From CAVALG01 sp045576295 (lineage in GTDB: Bacteria > Bacillota > Clostridia > Oscillospirales > Acutalibacteraceae): DNA of 64,000 bases. This document shows positions 30,925 to 39,604 of the stretch, one piece after another (the stretch's first letter is position 1; each line of letters begins with the position of its first letter). Under the pieces are notes generated by a model. The model searched no databases. It saw only the letters and a list, made by a program, of their open reading frames with translations, and was not told the origin of the DNA. Location: NCBI GenBank assembly GCA_045576295.1, contig JAZNGF010000035.1, forward strand, positions 1 through 64,000, in the 5' to 3' direction. The position numbers and the translations under genes are program-made.

Positions 30925-30938
30925 TGTTTTACATAAAA

Positions 30939-30966
30939 TGCGGTGCCACACGGCACCGTTTTTTAG
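30939..30966 (+). terminator. Terminator after the XRE gene
   Basis: GCGGTGCC pairs with GGCACCGT around ACAC, followed by TTTTT. Confidence 0.9.
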
Positions 30967-31025
30967 TATCGTTTTTTAATTGTTAACAAATAGTAAAAAG
31001 TGCGTGAAATATGGTGCTCTTCCCG

Positions 31026-31054
31026 TTGACATATAATTTTTAGGGTGTTAAAAT
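31026..31054 (+). promoter_or_regulatory. Promoter of the ABC exporter genes
   Basis: TTGACA and TAAAAT with a 17-nt spacer, followed by a ~50-nt leader. Confidence 0.8.
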
Positions 31055-31112
31055 ATACTAATATGTTAGATTTAATATGAAATTTTAACGTTCAACCACG
31101 GGGGTTCAACAA

Positions 31113-32852
31113 ATGATTTTAAAATTACTAAAATGTGTGCGAGAATACAAAAAAACCTCGATACTCACGCCGATTTTGGTTACAGGCGAGGTTATTCTTG
31201 AATGCTTAATACCGTTTATTATTGCAAAGCTGGTTTCGGCAATTCAGGCCGGTGCAACGGTTGGCGAAATTGCTAAATACGGCGGTGTTTTAACCGTTAT
31301 GGCGGCGTTATCACTCATATTCGGTGCGGTTGCAGGTTCAACTGCCGCAACAGCTTCTTGCGGTTTTGCAAAGAATATACGAAAAGATCTATTTTATAAA
31401 ATTCAAGACTTTTCGTTTGCGAATATCGACAGGTTTTCAACCTCATCGCTGGTTACAAGGCTCACAACCGACATAACCAATGTTCAAATGTCGTATATGA
31501 TGATTATCAGAACCGCGGTTAGAGGCCCGCTTATGATAATTTTCTCGTTTGTTATGGCGGCCGTTATGGGCGGAAAGCTCGCGTTCATTTTTGCCTGTCT
31601 TTTACCTGTTTTGGCGTTCTTCTTCCTTTTTATCATCAAAAAGGTTATGCCTATATTTAAGCGAGCCTTTAAAAAATACGATAACCTCAACCGCGAAATT
31701 CAAGAAAACGTTCGCGGAATAAGGGTTGTTAAATCATTTGTTAGAGAAGACTACGAAAAGAAAAAATTCAACACCGCATCTGACGGGGTTAGAGAAGACT
31801 TCACAGTGGCTGATAAAATTATGGTGCTTTCAAACCCGCTTTTGCAGCTCTGCCTTTATATTAATATGATAGCCATTATGTTCTTTGGCTCTAAAATCAT
31901 AATTTCGGGCGGCGCGCTTAACGTTGGCCAGCTTTCGGCACTTATCACCTACGGCTTCCAGATTTTAATGAGCCTTATGATGATTTCGATGGTTTTTGTT
32001 ATGATAACAATTTCAGGCGAATCGGCCGCGCGTATTGTTGAGGTGCTGGGCGAAAAATCAACAATCACAAACCCCGAAAACCCCGAAATGCAGGTTAAAA
32101 ACGGCAGCATTGACTTTAACGGTGTTTCGTTTAAATATTCCGAAAAGGCCAAAGAAATGGCGCTTTCAAGCATCGAGCTTCACATTAAATCGGGCGAAAC
32201 CATTGGAATTATTGGCGGAACAGGGTCGGGCAAAAGCTCGCTTATACAGTTAATACCCCGCCTTTACGATGCAACCGAGGGCTCAGTTATGGTTGGCGGA
32301 CGTGATGTTAGAAAGTACGACATTGAATCGCTTCGAAATGCGGTTTCGGTTGTTTTGCAGAAAAACGAGCTCTTTTCGGGAACAATTAAAGAAAACCTTC
32401 GCTGGGGCAACCCCGACGCGAGCGATGAAGAGCTGATTGAAGCCTGCAAAATGGCGGCGGCACACGAGTTTGTGTCATCCTTCCCCGATGGATACGACAC
32501 ATTCATTGAGCAGGGCGGCGCCAATGTTTCGGGCGGGCAGAAACAGCGCCTTTGCATTGCAAGGGCATTGCTTAAAAAGCCTAAGATTTTAATTTTAGAT
32601 GATTCCACAAGCGCGGTTGACACCAAAACCGATGCAATGATTCGCGCCGCGTTTGAAAAATATATTCCCGAAACCACAAAGCTTATCATCGCTCAACGCA
32701 TTTCTTCAGTTGAAAAGGCCGACCGCATTGTGGTTATGGACGACGGCAAGATAAACGACGTTGGCACCCACGAAGAGCTGCTAAAGCGCAATGAAATCTA
32801 CAAAGATGTTTACGAATCTCAAAACAAGGCAGGTGTTAGCGATGAGAGGTAG
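31113..32852 (+). CDS. ABC exporter half-transporter, degenerate catalytic site
   Basis: A 579-residue half-transporter: six transmembrane helices (about 1-320) and an ATPase domain with Walker A IGGTGSGKSSL, signature NVSGGQKQRL and Walker B ILILDDSTSAVD. The residue after Walker B, normally Glu, is Asp. That change is characteristic of one subunit of heterodimeric exporters (TM287/288, BmrCD type). It overlaps the second subunit by 11 nt. Substrates of this group are mostly drugs, lipids or peptides; the specific cargo is unknown. Confidence 0.9.
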   Translation: MILKLLKCVREYKKTSILTPILVTGEVILECLIPFIIAKLVSAIQAGATVGEIAKYGGVLTVMAALSLIFGAVAGSTAATASCGFAKNIRKDLFYKIQDFSFANIDRFSTSSLVTRLTTDITNVQMSYMMIIRTAVRGPLMIIFSFVMAAVMGGKLAFIFACLLPVLAFFFLFIIKKVMPIFKRAFKKYDNLNREIQENVRGIRVVKSFVREDYEKKKFNTASDGVREDFTVADKIMVLSNPLLQLCLYINMIAIMFFGSKIIISGGALNVGQLSALITYGFQILMSLMMISMVFVMITISGESAARIVEVLGEKSTITNPENPEMQVKNGSIDFNGVSFKYSEKAKEMALSSIELHIKSGETIGIIGGTGSGKSSLIQLIPRLYDATEGSVMVGGRDVRKYDIESLRNAVSVVLQKNELFSGTIKENLRWGNPDASDEELIEACKMAAAHEFVSSFPDGYDTFIEQGGANVSGGQKQRLCIARALLKKPKILILDDSTSAVDTKTDAMIRAAFEKYIPETTKLIIAQRISSVEKADRIVVMDDGKINDVGTHEELLKRNEIYKDVYESQNKAGVSDER

Positions 32853-34776
32853 ACCGAATATGAAGCAAATGCCCAAAGGCGGGCCGCGACCTGCACCAAA
32901 AAAAGGCGTGTTCGGCAGGCTTATTAAAGAGTTGTTCCGCGCCTACCCCGTAGCGCTGCCTATTGTTATTGTTGCAATTTTAGTAAACGCTATTGTTTCA
33001 TCAATTCCTGCAGTGTTTATGCAAAACATTTACAAGCTTATCGAAGAGTCACTTAAAGATTCAACCCCTTGGGCAAAAGCCTCAGGCGAAATTATCAAAT
33101 TCGTTATTATGCTGGCGACTCTTTACCTTATTTCTATCATTTTAGGCTTTTTATATAACCGAATGATGGCAACCATCACCCAAGGCTTTTTGCACAAAAT
33201 GCGCCTTAAAATGTTTGGCGTTATGCAAGGGCTTCCTGTTAAGTTTTTCGATTCTAACAATAATGGCGATATTATGAGTTATTACACCAACGACGTTGAC
33301 ACTATGCGCCAGTTGGTATCACAAAGCCTGCCGCACATTTTAACATCGGTTACAACCGTTTTAACCGTTGCCTTTTTAATGCTTTACTATAGCGTTTGGC
33401 TATTCCTTGTTGTATGCGTTGGCGTTGTTGCAATGCTTATGGTTACTTCAAAGGTGGGCGGAAATTCCTCGAAATACTTTATCGGCCAGCAACGTTCGGT
33501 TGCAGGCACCGAAGGCTATGTTGAAGAAATGATGAACGGCCAAAAGGTTGTTAAGGTTTTCTGCCACGAAAAGGAAAGCCGCGAAGGATTCGACAAGCTT
33601 AACGACGAGCTGTTTGAAAACTCACGAAAAGCCCATAAATACGCAAACATTTTAATGCCCATTCTTGGAAATATAGGCAACATTCTTTATGTTATTGTTG
33701 CGCTCGTTGGCGGAACACTTTTGGTTTTAAATGTTCCGAATGTTTCAATTTCGGGGCTTGCTTTAGGCATAAACATTGTGGTTCCCTTCCTTAATATGAC
33801 CAAGCAGTTTTCGGGCAATATTGGGCAGGTTTCATCGCAAATCAACTCAATCATAATGGGCCTTGCAGGTGCATCGCGCGTGTTTGAGCTTATTGATGAA
33901 AAGCCCGAGGTAGACAACGGCTATGTAACACTTGTTAATGTTCGCGAAGAAAACGGCAAACTTACCGAATGCAAAGAAAAAACAGGAATGTGGGCTTGGA
34001 AACACCCCCACTCGGCCGACGGCTCGGTTACCTATACAAAGCTTTTGGGCGATGTTAGAATGAACGAGGTTGATTTTGGCTATGTTCCCGAAAAAATCGT
34101 GCTTAAAAATGTTTCGCTTTATGCTAAGCCCGGGCAAAAGGTTGCCTTTGTTGGCGCAACAGGCGCCGGCAAAACAACCATAACCAACCTTATTAACAGG
34201 TTTTACGACATTGCCGACGGTAAGATTAGGTATGACGGCATTAACATTAACAAAATCAAAAAGGCCGACCTTCGCCGTTCGCTTGGCATTGTTCTGCAAG
34301 ATATTAACCTTTTCACCGGAACGGTTATGGATAACATCCGCTACGGCAAGCTTGACGCAACTGATGAAGAATGCATTGCCGCCGCACGCCTTGCCGGGGC
34401 CGACAGTTTTATTAGGCGCCTGCCCGATGGCTATAACACGCAGCTTTCGGCCAGCAGTGCCAACCTTTCGCAAGGCCAGCGCCAGCTTATTGCCATAGCG
34501 CGCGCCGCCGTTAACGACCCACCCGTTATGATTATGGACGAGGCAACATCTTCAATCGATACCAGAACCGAGGCTATAGTTCAGCGCGGAATGGACGCTT
34601 TAATGAAGGGCAGAACCGTTTTTGTTATTGCGCACCGCCTTTCAACCATTAAAAATTCCGATGTTATTATGATGCTTGATCACGGCGAGATAATCGAGCG
34701 CGGAAGCCACGATGAGCTTATGGCCAAAAAGGGCAAATACTACGAGCTTTACACCGGCGCATTCGAGCTTGATTGA
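32842..34776 (+). CDS. ABC exporter half-transporter, catalytic partner
   Basis: A 644-residue partner. After a Pro/Lys-rich cytosolic N terminus (MKQMPKGGPRPAPKKGVFG) it has six transmembrane helices and an ATPase domain with Walker A VGATGAGKTTI, signature NLSQGQRQL and Walker B VMIMDEATSSID, where catalytic Glu is intact. The start at 32842 overlaps the upstream subunit and has AGGCAGGTG before it. An insert of about 45 residues (NVREENGKLTECKEKTGMWA) sits between the two domains. Together they are expected to form a heterodimer with one active ATP site. Confidence 0.9.
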   Translation: MRGRPNMKQMPKGGPRPAPKKGVFGRLIKELFRAYPVALPIVIVAILVNAIVSSIPAVFMQNIYKLIEESLKDSTPWAKASGEIIKFVIMLATLYLISIILGFLYNRMMATITQGFLHKMRLKMFGVMQGLPVKFFDSNNNGDIMSYYTNDVDTMRQLVSQSLPHILTSVTTVLTVAFLMLYYSVWLFLVVCVGVVAMLMVTSKVGGNSSKYFIGQQRSVAGTEGYVEEMMNGQKVVKVFCHEKESREGFDKLNDELFENSRKAHKYANILMPILGNIGNILYVIVALVGGTLLVLNVPNVSISGLALGINIVVPFLNMTKQFSGNIGQVSSQINSIIMGLAGASRVFELIDEKPEVDNGYVTLVNVREENGKLTECKEKTGMWAWKHPHSADGSVTYTKLLGDVRMNEVDFGYVPEKIVLKNVSLYAKPGQKVAFVGATGAGKTTITNLINRFYDIADGKIRYDGININKIKKADLRRSLGIVLQDINLFTGTVMDNIRYGKLDATDEECIAAARLAGADSFIRRLPDGYNTQLSASSANLSQGQRQLIAIARAAVNDPPVMIMDEATSSIDTRTEAIVQRGMDALMKGRTVFVIAHRLSTIKNSDVIMMLDHGEIIERGSHDELMAKKGKYYELYTGAFELD

Positions 34777-34796
34777 TTAAACTGAATACACGTATA

Positions 34797-34838
34797 GTCA
34801 AGGCATTTCACTGTGTGGAGTGCCTTGATTTTTTATAA
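34797..34838 (+). terminator. Terminator of the ABC exporter operon
   Basis: TCAAGGCATTTCA pairs with GGAGTGCCTTGA, followed by TTTTTT. Confidence 0.9.
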
Positions 34839-34857
34839 ATCTACCGTCTGCATCGTT

Positions 34858-34955
34858 GGGGCGGATGCCCTCATCCGCCCGTGCAGAGCTATGCTTTTGA
34901 ATTCCCCTTGTATATCACATTAATTGCCCGCGGGACGATGTGGGCATCGTCCCCT
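34858..34955. repeat. Intergenic element with two perfect GC-rich hairpins
   Basis: GGGCGGATG-CCCT-CATCCGCCC (34859-34880) and GGGACGATG-TGGG-CATCGTCCC (34932-34953) are perfect 9-bp hairpins with 4-nt loops, ~50 nt apart in otherwise AT-rich DNA, and end in CCTACAAG. The composition differs from the surroundings. It looks like a dispersed intergenic repeat of the kind scattered in gut Clostridia genomes. No second copy is in this window. Confidence 0.6.
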
Positions 34956-35015
34956 ACAAGATAAATGATAAACCCCCTTTTATTTTTACAGTAAATGAAT
35001 TATTAAATAAATTTA

Positions 35016-35044
35016 TTGTAAAGTGATGAAAAATGTGGTAAACT
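35016..35044 (+). promoter_or_regulatory. Promoter of long-hairpin RNA, copy 3
   Basis: TTGTAA and TAAACT with a 17-nt spacer. Seven nt past the -10 is 35051, the first base of the long base stem. Confidence 0.75.
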
Positions 35045-35050
35045 AATCTT

Positions 35051-35214
35051 GCGACGTAACTTCATTTGAATATTACCCAGTCGAGAGGTGCATTTTACTA
35101 AGGTAAAAATGCATACTCTTTTTCGTGCATTCTTGATTGGGTGCTGAAGTTGCGTCGCAGCAATTGGAGTTATGCGTTTTTCGGTGCGCTTAACTTCGGT
35201 TGGCGCACTTTTTT
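35051..35214 (+). ncRNA. Long-hairpin attenuator RNA, copy 3
   Basis: Base stem GCGACGTAACTTCA (35051-35064) with TGAAGTTGCGTCGC; ACCCA with TGGGT; apical TGCATTTT/AAAATGCA hairpin. Then linker AG, CAATTGGAGTTATGCG (35161-35176) and terminator GTGCGCTTAAC-TTCG-GTTGGCGCAC with T6 (35209-35214). The arm 35166-35176 pairs with CGCTTAACTTC (35187-35197) over ten of eleven positions. At one position a T-A pair replaces the C-G pair of copy 2. The ATG follows after 18 nt. Confidence 0.8.
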
Positions 35215-35232
35215 GTTTAAGAGGTTATTTTG

Positions 35233-35475
35233 ATGTTGGAATATGAAGAAATGCACAAAAACTTTTGCACAAATTTAAAGGATATGCGCAAGCAAATGCA
35301 AATGACACAAGAAGATTTTGCAAGGTTTATTGGCATTGGGCGCACATTATATACTAAATATGAAACGTGTGCGGCAACACCCACATTTATAAAACTGCTC
35401 AAAATAATATCTGCTTTAAATGTATCAGCAGATTTTTTGTTCGGAATAAAAGCCAACGATAATATAGATAAATAA
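35233..35475 (+). CDS. Small XRE regulator behind RNA copy 3
   Basis: An 80-residue single-domain XRE HTH protein (MTQEDFARFIGIGRTLYTKY, about residues 25-44), paralogous to the 30691-30924 product. It has a Cys in the loop after LYTKYET and the tail GIKANDNIDK. AAGAGGTTATTTTG precedes the ATG at 35233; a TTG one codon earlier is less likely. It is followed by a terminator and probably forms a monocistronic unit with its leader RNA. Confidence 0.85.
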   Translation: MLEYEEMHKNFCTNLKDMRKQMQMTQEDFARFIGIGRTLYTKYETCAATPTFIKLLKIISALNVSADFLFGIKANDNIDK

Positions 35476-35479
35476 TTTA

Positions 35480-35517
35480 AAAGGGTTCCCCACTAAACCG
35501 TGAGGAACCCTTGTTTT
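35480..35517. terminator. Convergent terminator between XRE gene and murA
   Basis: AAGGGTTCC(C)CAC pairs with GTGAGGAACCCTT, followed by GTTTT on the plus strand; T-rich (TTTTAAATTATTT) on the minus strand too, so it can serve both genes. Confidence 0.88.
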
Positions 35518-35528
35518 AATGTAAACCA

Positions 35529-36827
35529 CTATATTGCTTTTTTGTTTTCATAATCATCGGGCACGTAAACGCGCTTAATATCAGCGCCAACTGCCGTTAA
35601 CTTATCAACTATTGTTTCATAGCCGCGATCGATATACTGAATATCTAAAACCTCAGTTTTTCCATTAGCCATTAAGCCTGCCATAATCATAGCGGCACCT
35701 GCGCGAAGATCGGTTGCGTGAACGCGTGAAGGCTTTAATTCTTCAACGCCTTTTATAATAGCATTCTTGCCGTCAACCTGAATTTCAACACCCATTGACG
35801 AAAGCTGGTCGACATATCTGAAACGGTTGTCCCACACGCCTTCGCTTACAATGCTAACGCCTTCGGCAACCGAAAGCAGCGTTGTCATCTGCGGTTGCAT
35901 ATCGGTTGGGAAGCCCGGGTGCGGCTGGGTTGTAACATTGCAGGCCTTGGGACGCCCGTTTGCTATAACCCTAACAGCTTCGTCAAATTCTTGAACTATT
36001 GCGCCCGATTCGATAATTTTTGCAGTTATCGATTCCAAGTGCTTCGGGATAACATTTTTAATTAAAAGGTTGCTTTTTGTTGCGGCGGCAAGCGCCATAT
36101 ATGTTCCAGCCTCAATCTGGTCGGGTATAATGCTGTAGGTTGTGCCGTTTAAGTGGTCAACCCCGCGGATTTTAATAATATTAGTGCCCGCGCCCATAAT
36201 ATCGGCACCCATTGAGTTTAAGAAGTTTGCAAGGTCAACAATGTGCGGTTCGCGTGCGGCGTTTTCAATAACAGTCATACCATTAGCGCGAACGGCTGCC
36301 AGCATAATGTTAATTGTTGCCCCAACCGAAACCTTATCGAGGTATACCGAGTTGCCGTTAAGCTCTTTAGCAGATGCAACCACCATACCATCTTCATAAG
36401 TTACCTTTGCGCCAAGCGCTTCAAAGCCCTTTATGTGCTGGTCGATCGGCCTTGTGCCGAAATCGCACCCGCCGGGGGGCGCTACTTTTGCCTTATTAAA
36501 ACGGCCTAAAAATGCGCCTATAAAATAACTGCTTGCACGCATATTTGAGGTTAAACTGTGCGGCAAAACGGCTGAATTTATGTTTCTTGGGTCAATTTCA
36601 ATAGTGTGTGCATCAAGCGCGATAACTGAAGCCCCAAGTTTATATATTATATTTATAATATCATTAACATCGGAAATATCGGGGATATTTTCAATACGGC
36701 ATACTCCACCCGACAAAATAACTGCCGGAAGAATTGCCACTGCAGCATTTTTAGCGCCGCTGATACATATTTCACCATGCAGGCGCTTACCGCCGTTTAT
36801 TATGAACTTTTCCAATCTACACGGCAC
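35529..36827 (-). CDS. murA: UDP-N-acetylglucosamine 1-carboxyvinyltransferase
   Basis: First committed step of peptidoglycan precursor synthesis: transfer of enolpyruvate from PEP to UDP-GlcNAc. The 432 residues include ISGAKNAAVAILPAVIL near the start, the catalytic loop APPGGCDFGTRPIDQH with Cys (fosfomycin target), and DLRAGAAMIMAGLMANG near the C terminus. The frame opens with GTG at 36827; a TTG at 36815 giving the family-like MEKFIINGG is an alternative, since AGGAG lies between the two spacings. No murA partner gene is nearby. Confidence 0.95.
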   Translation of the reverse strand: MPCRLEKFIINGGKRLHGEICISGAKNAAVAILPAVILSGGVCRIENIPDISDVNDIINIIYKLGASVIALDAHTIEIDPRNINSAVLPHSLTSNMRASSYFIGAFLGRFNKAKVAPPGGCDFGTRPIDQHIKGFEALGAKVTYEDGMVVASAKELNGNSVYLDKVSVGATINIMLAAVRANGMTVIENAAREPHIVDLANFLNSMGADIMGAGTNIIKIRGVDHLNGTTYSIIPDQIEAGTYMALAAATKSNLLIKNVIPKHLESITAKIIESGAIVQEFDEAVRVIANGRPKACNVTTQPHPGFPTDMQPQMTTLLSVAEGVSIVSEGVWDNRFRYVDQLSSMGVEIQVDGKNAIIKGVEELKPSRVHATDLRAGAAMIMAGLMANGKTEVLDIQYIDRGYETIVDKLTAVGADIKRVYVPDDYENKKAI

Positions 36828-36962
36828 TCCTAACCTAAATTATTTGCAAAAACCCATTTAATCATAATACAACATTTATATTATACCACTAAATGCCCAA
36901 AAGTCAAACTGTAATTACTTTACACCCGGCTTTTTGTTAATAATATTGAATTTTGCACAGCG

Positions 36963-37271
36963 CTATCCTAAAATCATTCCCAATATTGCCGAAACCACAG
37001 CCACCACACATAGCGCAAAGCCGGCGATTGTTGGAATAACAAATCGGGCGTTAAAACTGCGGTCGAAATCGTCGTATTTCCAATCGAAAGCGAATTTGGG
37101 CGGTTGCGATTCGCTTCCACCACCTAAAGCCGAAGATTCGTTTTCAATTCGCATGCGCGAAAGCCTGCTGCTGTTCACCTTTTTTGATATCAAAAGGTAT
37201 ATGGTAACGCTAAGCCCTAAAACTGCCGCTGCTACCGAAACTATAAAAAGTATATCAGATGCTAATTTCAT
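36963..37271 (-). CDS. Two-helix membrane protein after uvrB
   Basis: Not recognised. The 102 residues have a transmembrane helix at each end (about 5-28 and 78-101) and a polar middle with RLSRMRIENESSALGGGSES and FAFDWKYDDFDRSFNARF. The termini would face the same side. Its ATG overlaps the uvrB stop by 4 nt (ATGA), so it is translationally coupled to uvrB; the partnership may be only transcriptional convenience. Confidence 0.65.
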   Translation of the reverse strand: MKLASDILFIVSVAAAVLGLSVTIYLLISKKVNSSRLSRMRIENESSALGGGSESQPPKFAFDWKYDDFDRSFNARFVIPTIAGFALCVVAVVSAILGMILG

Positions 37272-39232
37272 TTGTTTGTACCTCGAAGTTTGTTAATTCT
37301 ATCGCGAAGATATGCCGCGTGCTCAAATTCAAGCATTTTGGCTGCCTGCCGCATTTCGCTTGTTAAGCGTTTTATAAGCATCTCGCGCTCGGCCTTTGTT
37401 AGGTGCTTTTCACTCTTATCATCGCCCTTTGAACGCGGCGTGATTTCGATAATTTCCCTAACATCTTTAATAATCGTTTTTGGCGTTATGCCGTGCCGCT
37501 TGTTATACTCGGTTTGTATTTCGCGGCGGCGGTTGGTTTCGCGTATTGCGCGCTCCATTGAGCCTGTAACACTATCGGCATACATTATAACGGTGCCGCC
37601 TGCATTTCGAGCCGCACGGCCAATGGTTTGTATAAGCGAGGTTTCAGAACGCAGAAAGCCCTCTTTATCGGCATCGAGAATGGCAACCAACGATACTTCG
37701 GGAATATCAAGCCCTTCGCGCAAAAGGTTAATGCCAACCAAGGCATCAAATTCGCCTGTTCGAAGGTCGCGGATTATTTCCATTCTCTCGATAGTGTCGA
37801 TATCATAGTGCATATAGCGCACGCGAATACCCACATTTTCAAGGTATTCGGTAAGGTCTTCGGCCATTTTTTTGGTGAGCGTTGTTATAAGCACGCGCTC
37901 ATTTTTTGCCGCCCTTTGATTTATTTCGCCAACAAGGTCGTCAATCTGGCCGTCGACCGGTTTAACTATAATTTGCGGGTCTAAAAGCCCGGTTGGCCTT
38001 ATAACCTGCTCGACAGTTTGGGCAGAAACGCTCTTTTCAAGCTCGCCCGGTGTTGCCGAAACAAAAACCGCCTGATTTATGTGGGAATAGAATTCATCGA
38101 AATTCAATGGGCGGTTATCAAAGGCCGAAGGCAGCCTAAAGCCATAGTTCACAAGGTTCTCTTTTCGCGATCTATCTCCGCCGAACATTCCCCTAACCTG
38201 CGGCAATGTAACGTGAGATTCGTCAACAAATAATAGGTAATCATCATAAAAATAATCAAGAAGCGTAAATGGCACGCTGCCTGCAGGGCGGCGCGAAAGT
38301 ATTCTTGAATAGTTTTCAACGCCCTTGCACATACCAATCTCTTTGAGCATTTCAACATCGTATTCGGTTCGCTGGCGAATTCGTTGCGCTTCAATGAACA
38401 TTTTTTTATCAAGAAAATATTTTTCGCGTTCTTCCATTTCGGCTAAAATTTCTTTCAGCGCCTGCTCCTTTTTATCTTCGGGAACAATATAGTGCGATGC
38501 AGGGTAGATTGCCACGTGGGATAAAAGGCCTTTAACCTCGCCTGTAACGGTGTTGATTTCGCTTATTCTGTCAACCTCGTCACCAAAAAATTCAACCCTA
38601 ATGGCATTGTCAGACGAATAGGCAGGGAAAATTTCAACAACATCACCGCGAACGCGGAACTTGTTACGGGTGAAGTTAATGTCGTTACGGTCATACTGCA
38701 GTTCAATCAGCTTTCTTATAAGCTCGTCGCGGTCTTTCTCCATTCCAACGCGAAGCGAAATAACCATATTGCGGTAGTCGATTGGGTTGCCAAGGCTATA
38801 TATGCACGAAACACTGGCAACTATAATAACGTCGCGCCTCTCACTTAGCGCGCAGGTGGCAGAATGGCGAAGCTTGTCGATTTCGTCGTTAATGGCTGAA
38901 TCTTTTTCAATATAAGTGTCGCTCCCCGGGATGTAGGCTTCGGGCTGGTAATAATCGTAGTAAGAAACAAAATACTCAACCGCATTATTGGGGAAGAACT
39001 CGCGAAACTCTGAGCACAACTGTGCCGCAAGGGTTTTATTGTGCGCCAGCACCAGGGTTGGCTTATTAACGCCTGCAATAATGTTGGCCATTGTGAAGGT
39101 TTTGCCCGAACCCGTAACGCCTAAGAGAACCTGCTCTTTTAAGCCGCTGTTGATGCCGTTTATAAGCTTTTCGATCGCCTCGGGCTGGTCGCCCGTTGGT
39201 TTATAAGGTGATACTAATTCGAACCTTTCCAA
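37268..39232 (-). CDS. uvrB: Excinuclease ABC subunit B
   Basis: Damage-verifying helicase of nucleotide excision repair. The 654 residues have Walker A GVTGSGKTFT, the beta-hairpin region with YYDYYQPEAYIPGSDTYIEK, the helicase box DESHVTLPQ, motif VI QTIGRAARN and the C-terminal UvrC-binding UVR domain (LTSEMRQAAKMLEFEHAAYL). The start is taken as TTG at 39232, because GGAGG sits 7 nt upstream and an in-frame ATG at 39247 is part of that ribosome binding site. uvrA is not in this window. Confidence 0.95.
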   Translation of the reverse strand: MERFELVSPYKPTGDQPEAIEKLINGINSGLKEQVLLGVTGSGKTFTMANIIAGVNKPTLVLAHNKTLAAQLCSEFREFFPNNAVEYFVSYYDYYQPEAYIPGSDTYIEKDSAINDEIDKLRHSATCALSERRDVIIVASVSCIYSLGNPIDYRNMVISLRVGMEKDRDELIRKLIELQYDRNDINFTRNKFRVRGDVVEIFPAYSSDNAIRVEFFGDEVDRISEINTVTGEVKGLLSHVAIYPASHYIVPEDKKEQALKEILAEMEEREKYFLDKKMFIEAQRIRQRTEYDVEMLKEIGMCKGVENYSRILSRRPAGSVPFTLLDYFYDDYLLFVDESHVTLPQVRGMFGGDRSRKENLVNYGFRLPSAFDNRPLNFDEFYSHINQAVFVSATPGELEKSVSAQTVEQVIRPTGLLDPQIIVKPVDGQIDDLVGEINQRAAKNERVLITTLTKKMAEDLTEYLENVGIRVRYMHYDIDTIERMEIIRDLRTGEFDALVGINLLREGLDIPEVSLVAILDADKEGFLRSETSLIQTIGRAARNAGGTVIMYADSVTGSMERAIRETNRRREIQTEYNKRHGITPKTIIKDVREIIEITPRSKGDDKSEKHLTKAEREMLIKRLTSEMRQAAKMLEFEHAAYLRDRINKLRGTNK

Positions 39233-39295
39233 AGCCTTTCCTCCCATTTTACACTTTTATTTTAGTATACCACAAAAATTTTATAAGTAAATAAA

Positions 39296-39328
39296 ATAGC
39301 AGATGCTTTTTCGCACCTGCTATTAATA
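39296..39328. terminator. Hairpin upstream of uvrB
   Basis: ATAGCAGATGC pairs with GCACCTGCTAT around TTTTTC. It lies between divergent genes, so it may be the end of a lost or unrecognised small transcript. Confidence 0.4.
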
Positions 39329-39343
39329 ATTATTTGGTTTTGA

Positions 39344-39429
39344 AAAATGCTGTTTTTATTTATATTATACATAATTTGAACAACTTCACAGCGCTGTGCA
39401 ATGCTTCTAATTATCAGCAACAGCATTTT
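39344..39429. repeat. Nested inverted repeats in the uvrB-zinc ribbon gap
   Basis: Perfect 11-bp arms AAAATGCTGTT (39344-39354) and AACAGCATTTT (39419-39429) enclose a perfect 12-bp palindrome CACAGCGCTGTG (39387-39398). A further hairpin CGAAAACAC/GTGTTTTCG lies at 39487-39517. The 389-nt gap 39248-39636 otherwise shows only promoters; no gene was found in it. Confidence 0.5.
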
Positions 39430-39575
39430 ACCATAATTACTTTAGTTTCACAATAATTAACAAAACTTATAAACCTGCAAAAACGGCGAAAACACCACGG
39501 TTTACCTTGTGTTTTCGTGGGCAGTGCACTAATTTTTATTAAAGCAACAAGCAAGGTTTTAGGCATAATATACTC

Positions 39576-39604
39576 TTGAAAAAGCGCGTAATATGAGGTA
39601 TAAT
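39576..39604 (+). promoter_or_regulatory. Promoter of the zinc-ribbon trio
   Basis: TTGAAA and TATAAT with a 17-nt spacer, 32 nt before the first start codon. No strong terminator was seen until 45269, so the promoter may drive the whole 39.6-45.3 kb set. Confidence 0.75.

Noticed and set aside
18471..35214. The long-hairpin RNAs as type III (ToxIN-like) antitoxins
   Set aside because: There are no tandem short repeats before the terminator, and the downstream proteins are HTH regulators or a lipoprotein, not ToxN-like nucleases.
18471..35214. The long-hairpin RNAs as T-box or common riboswitches
   Set aside because: No T-box sequence (TGGNACCGCG), specifier loop or recognised aptamer core was found; the hairpin sequence is not conserved between copies.
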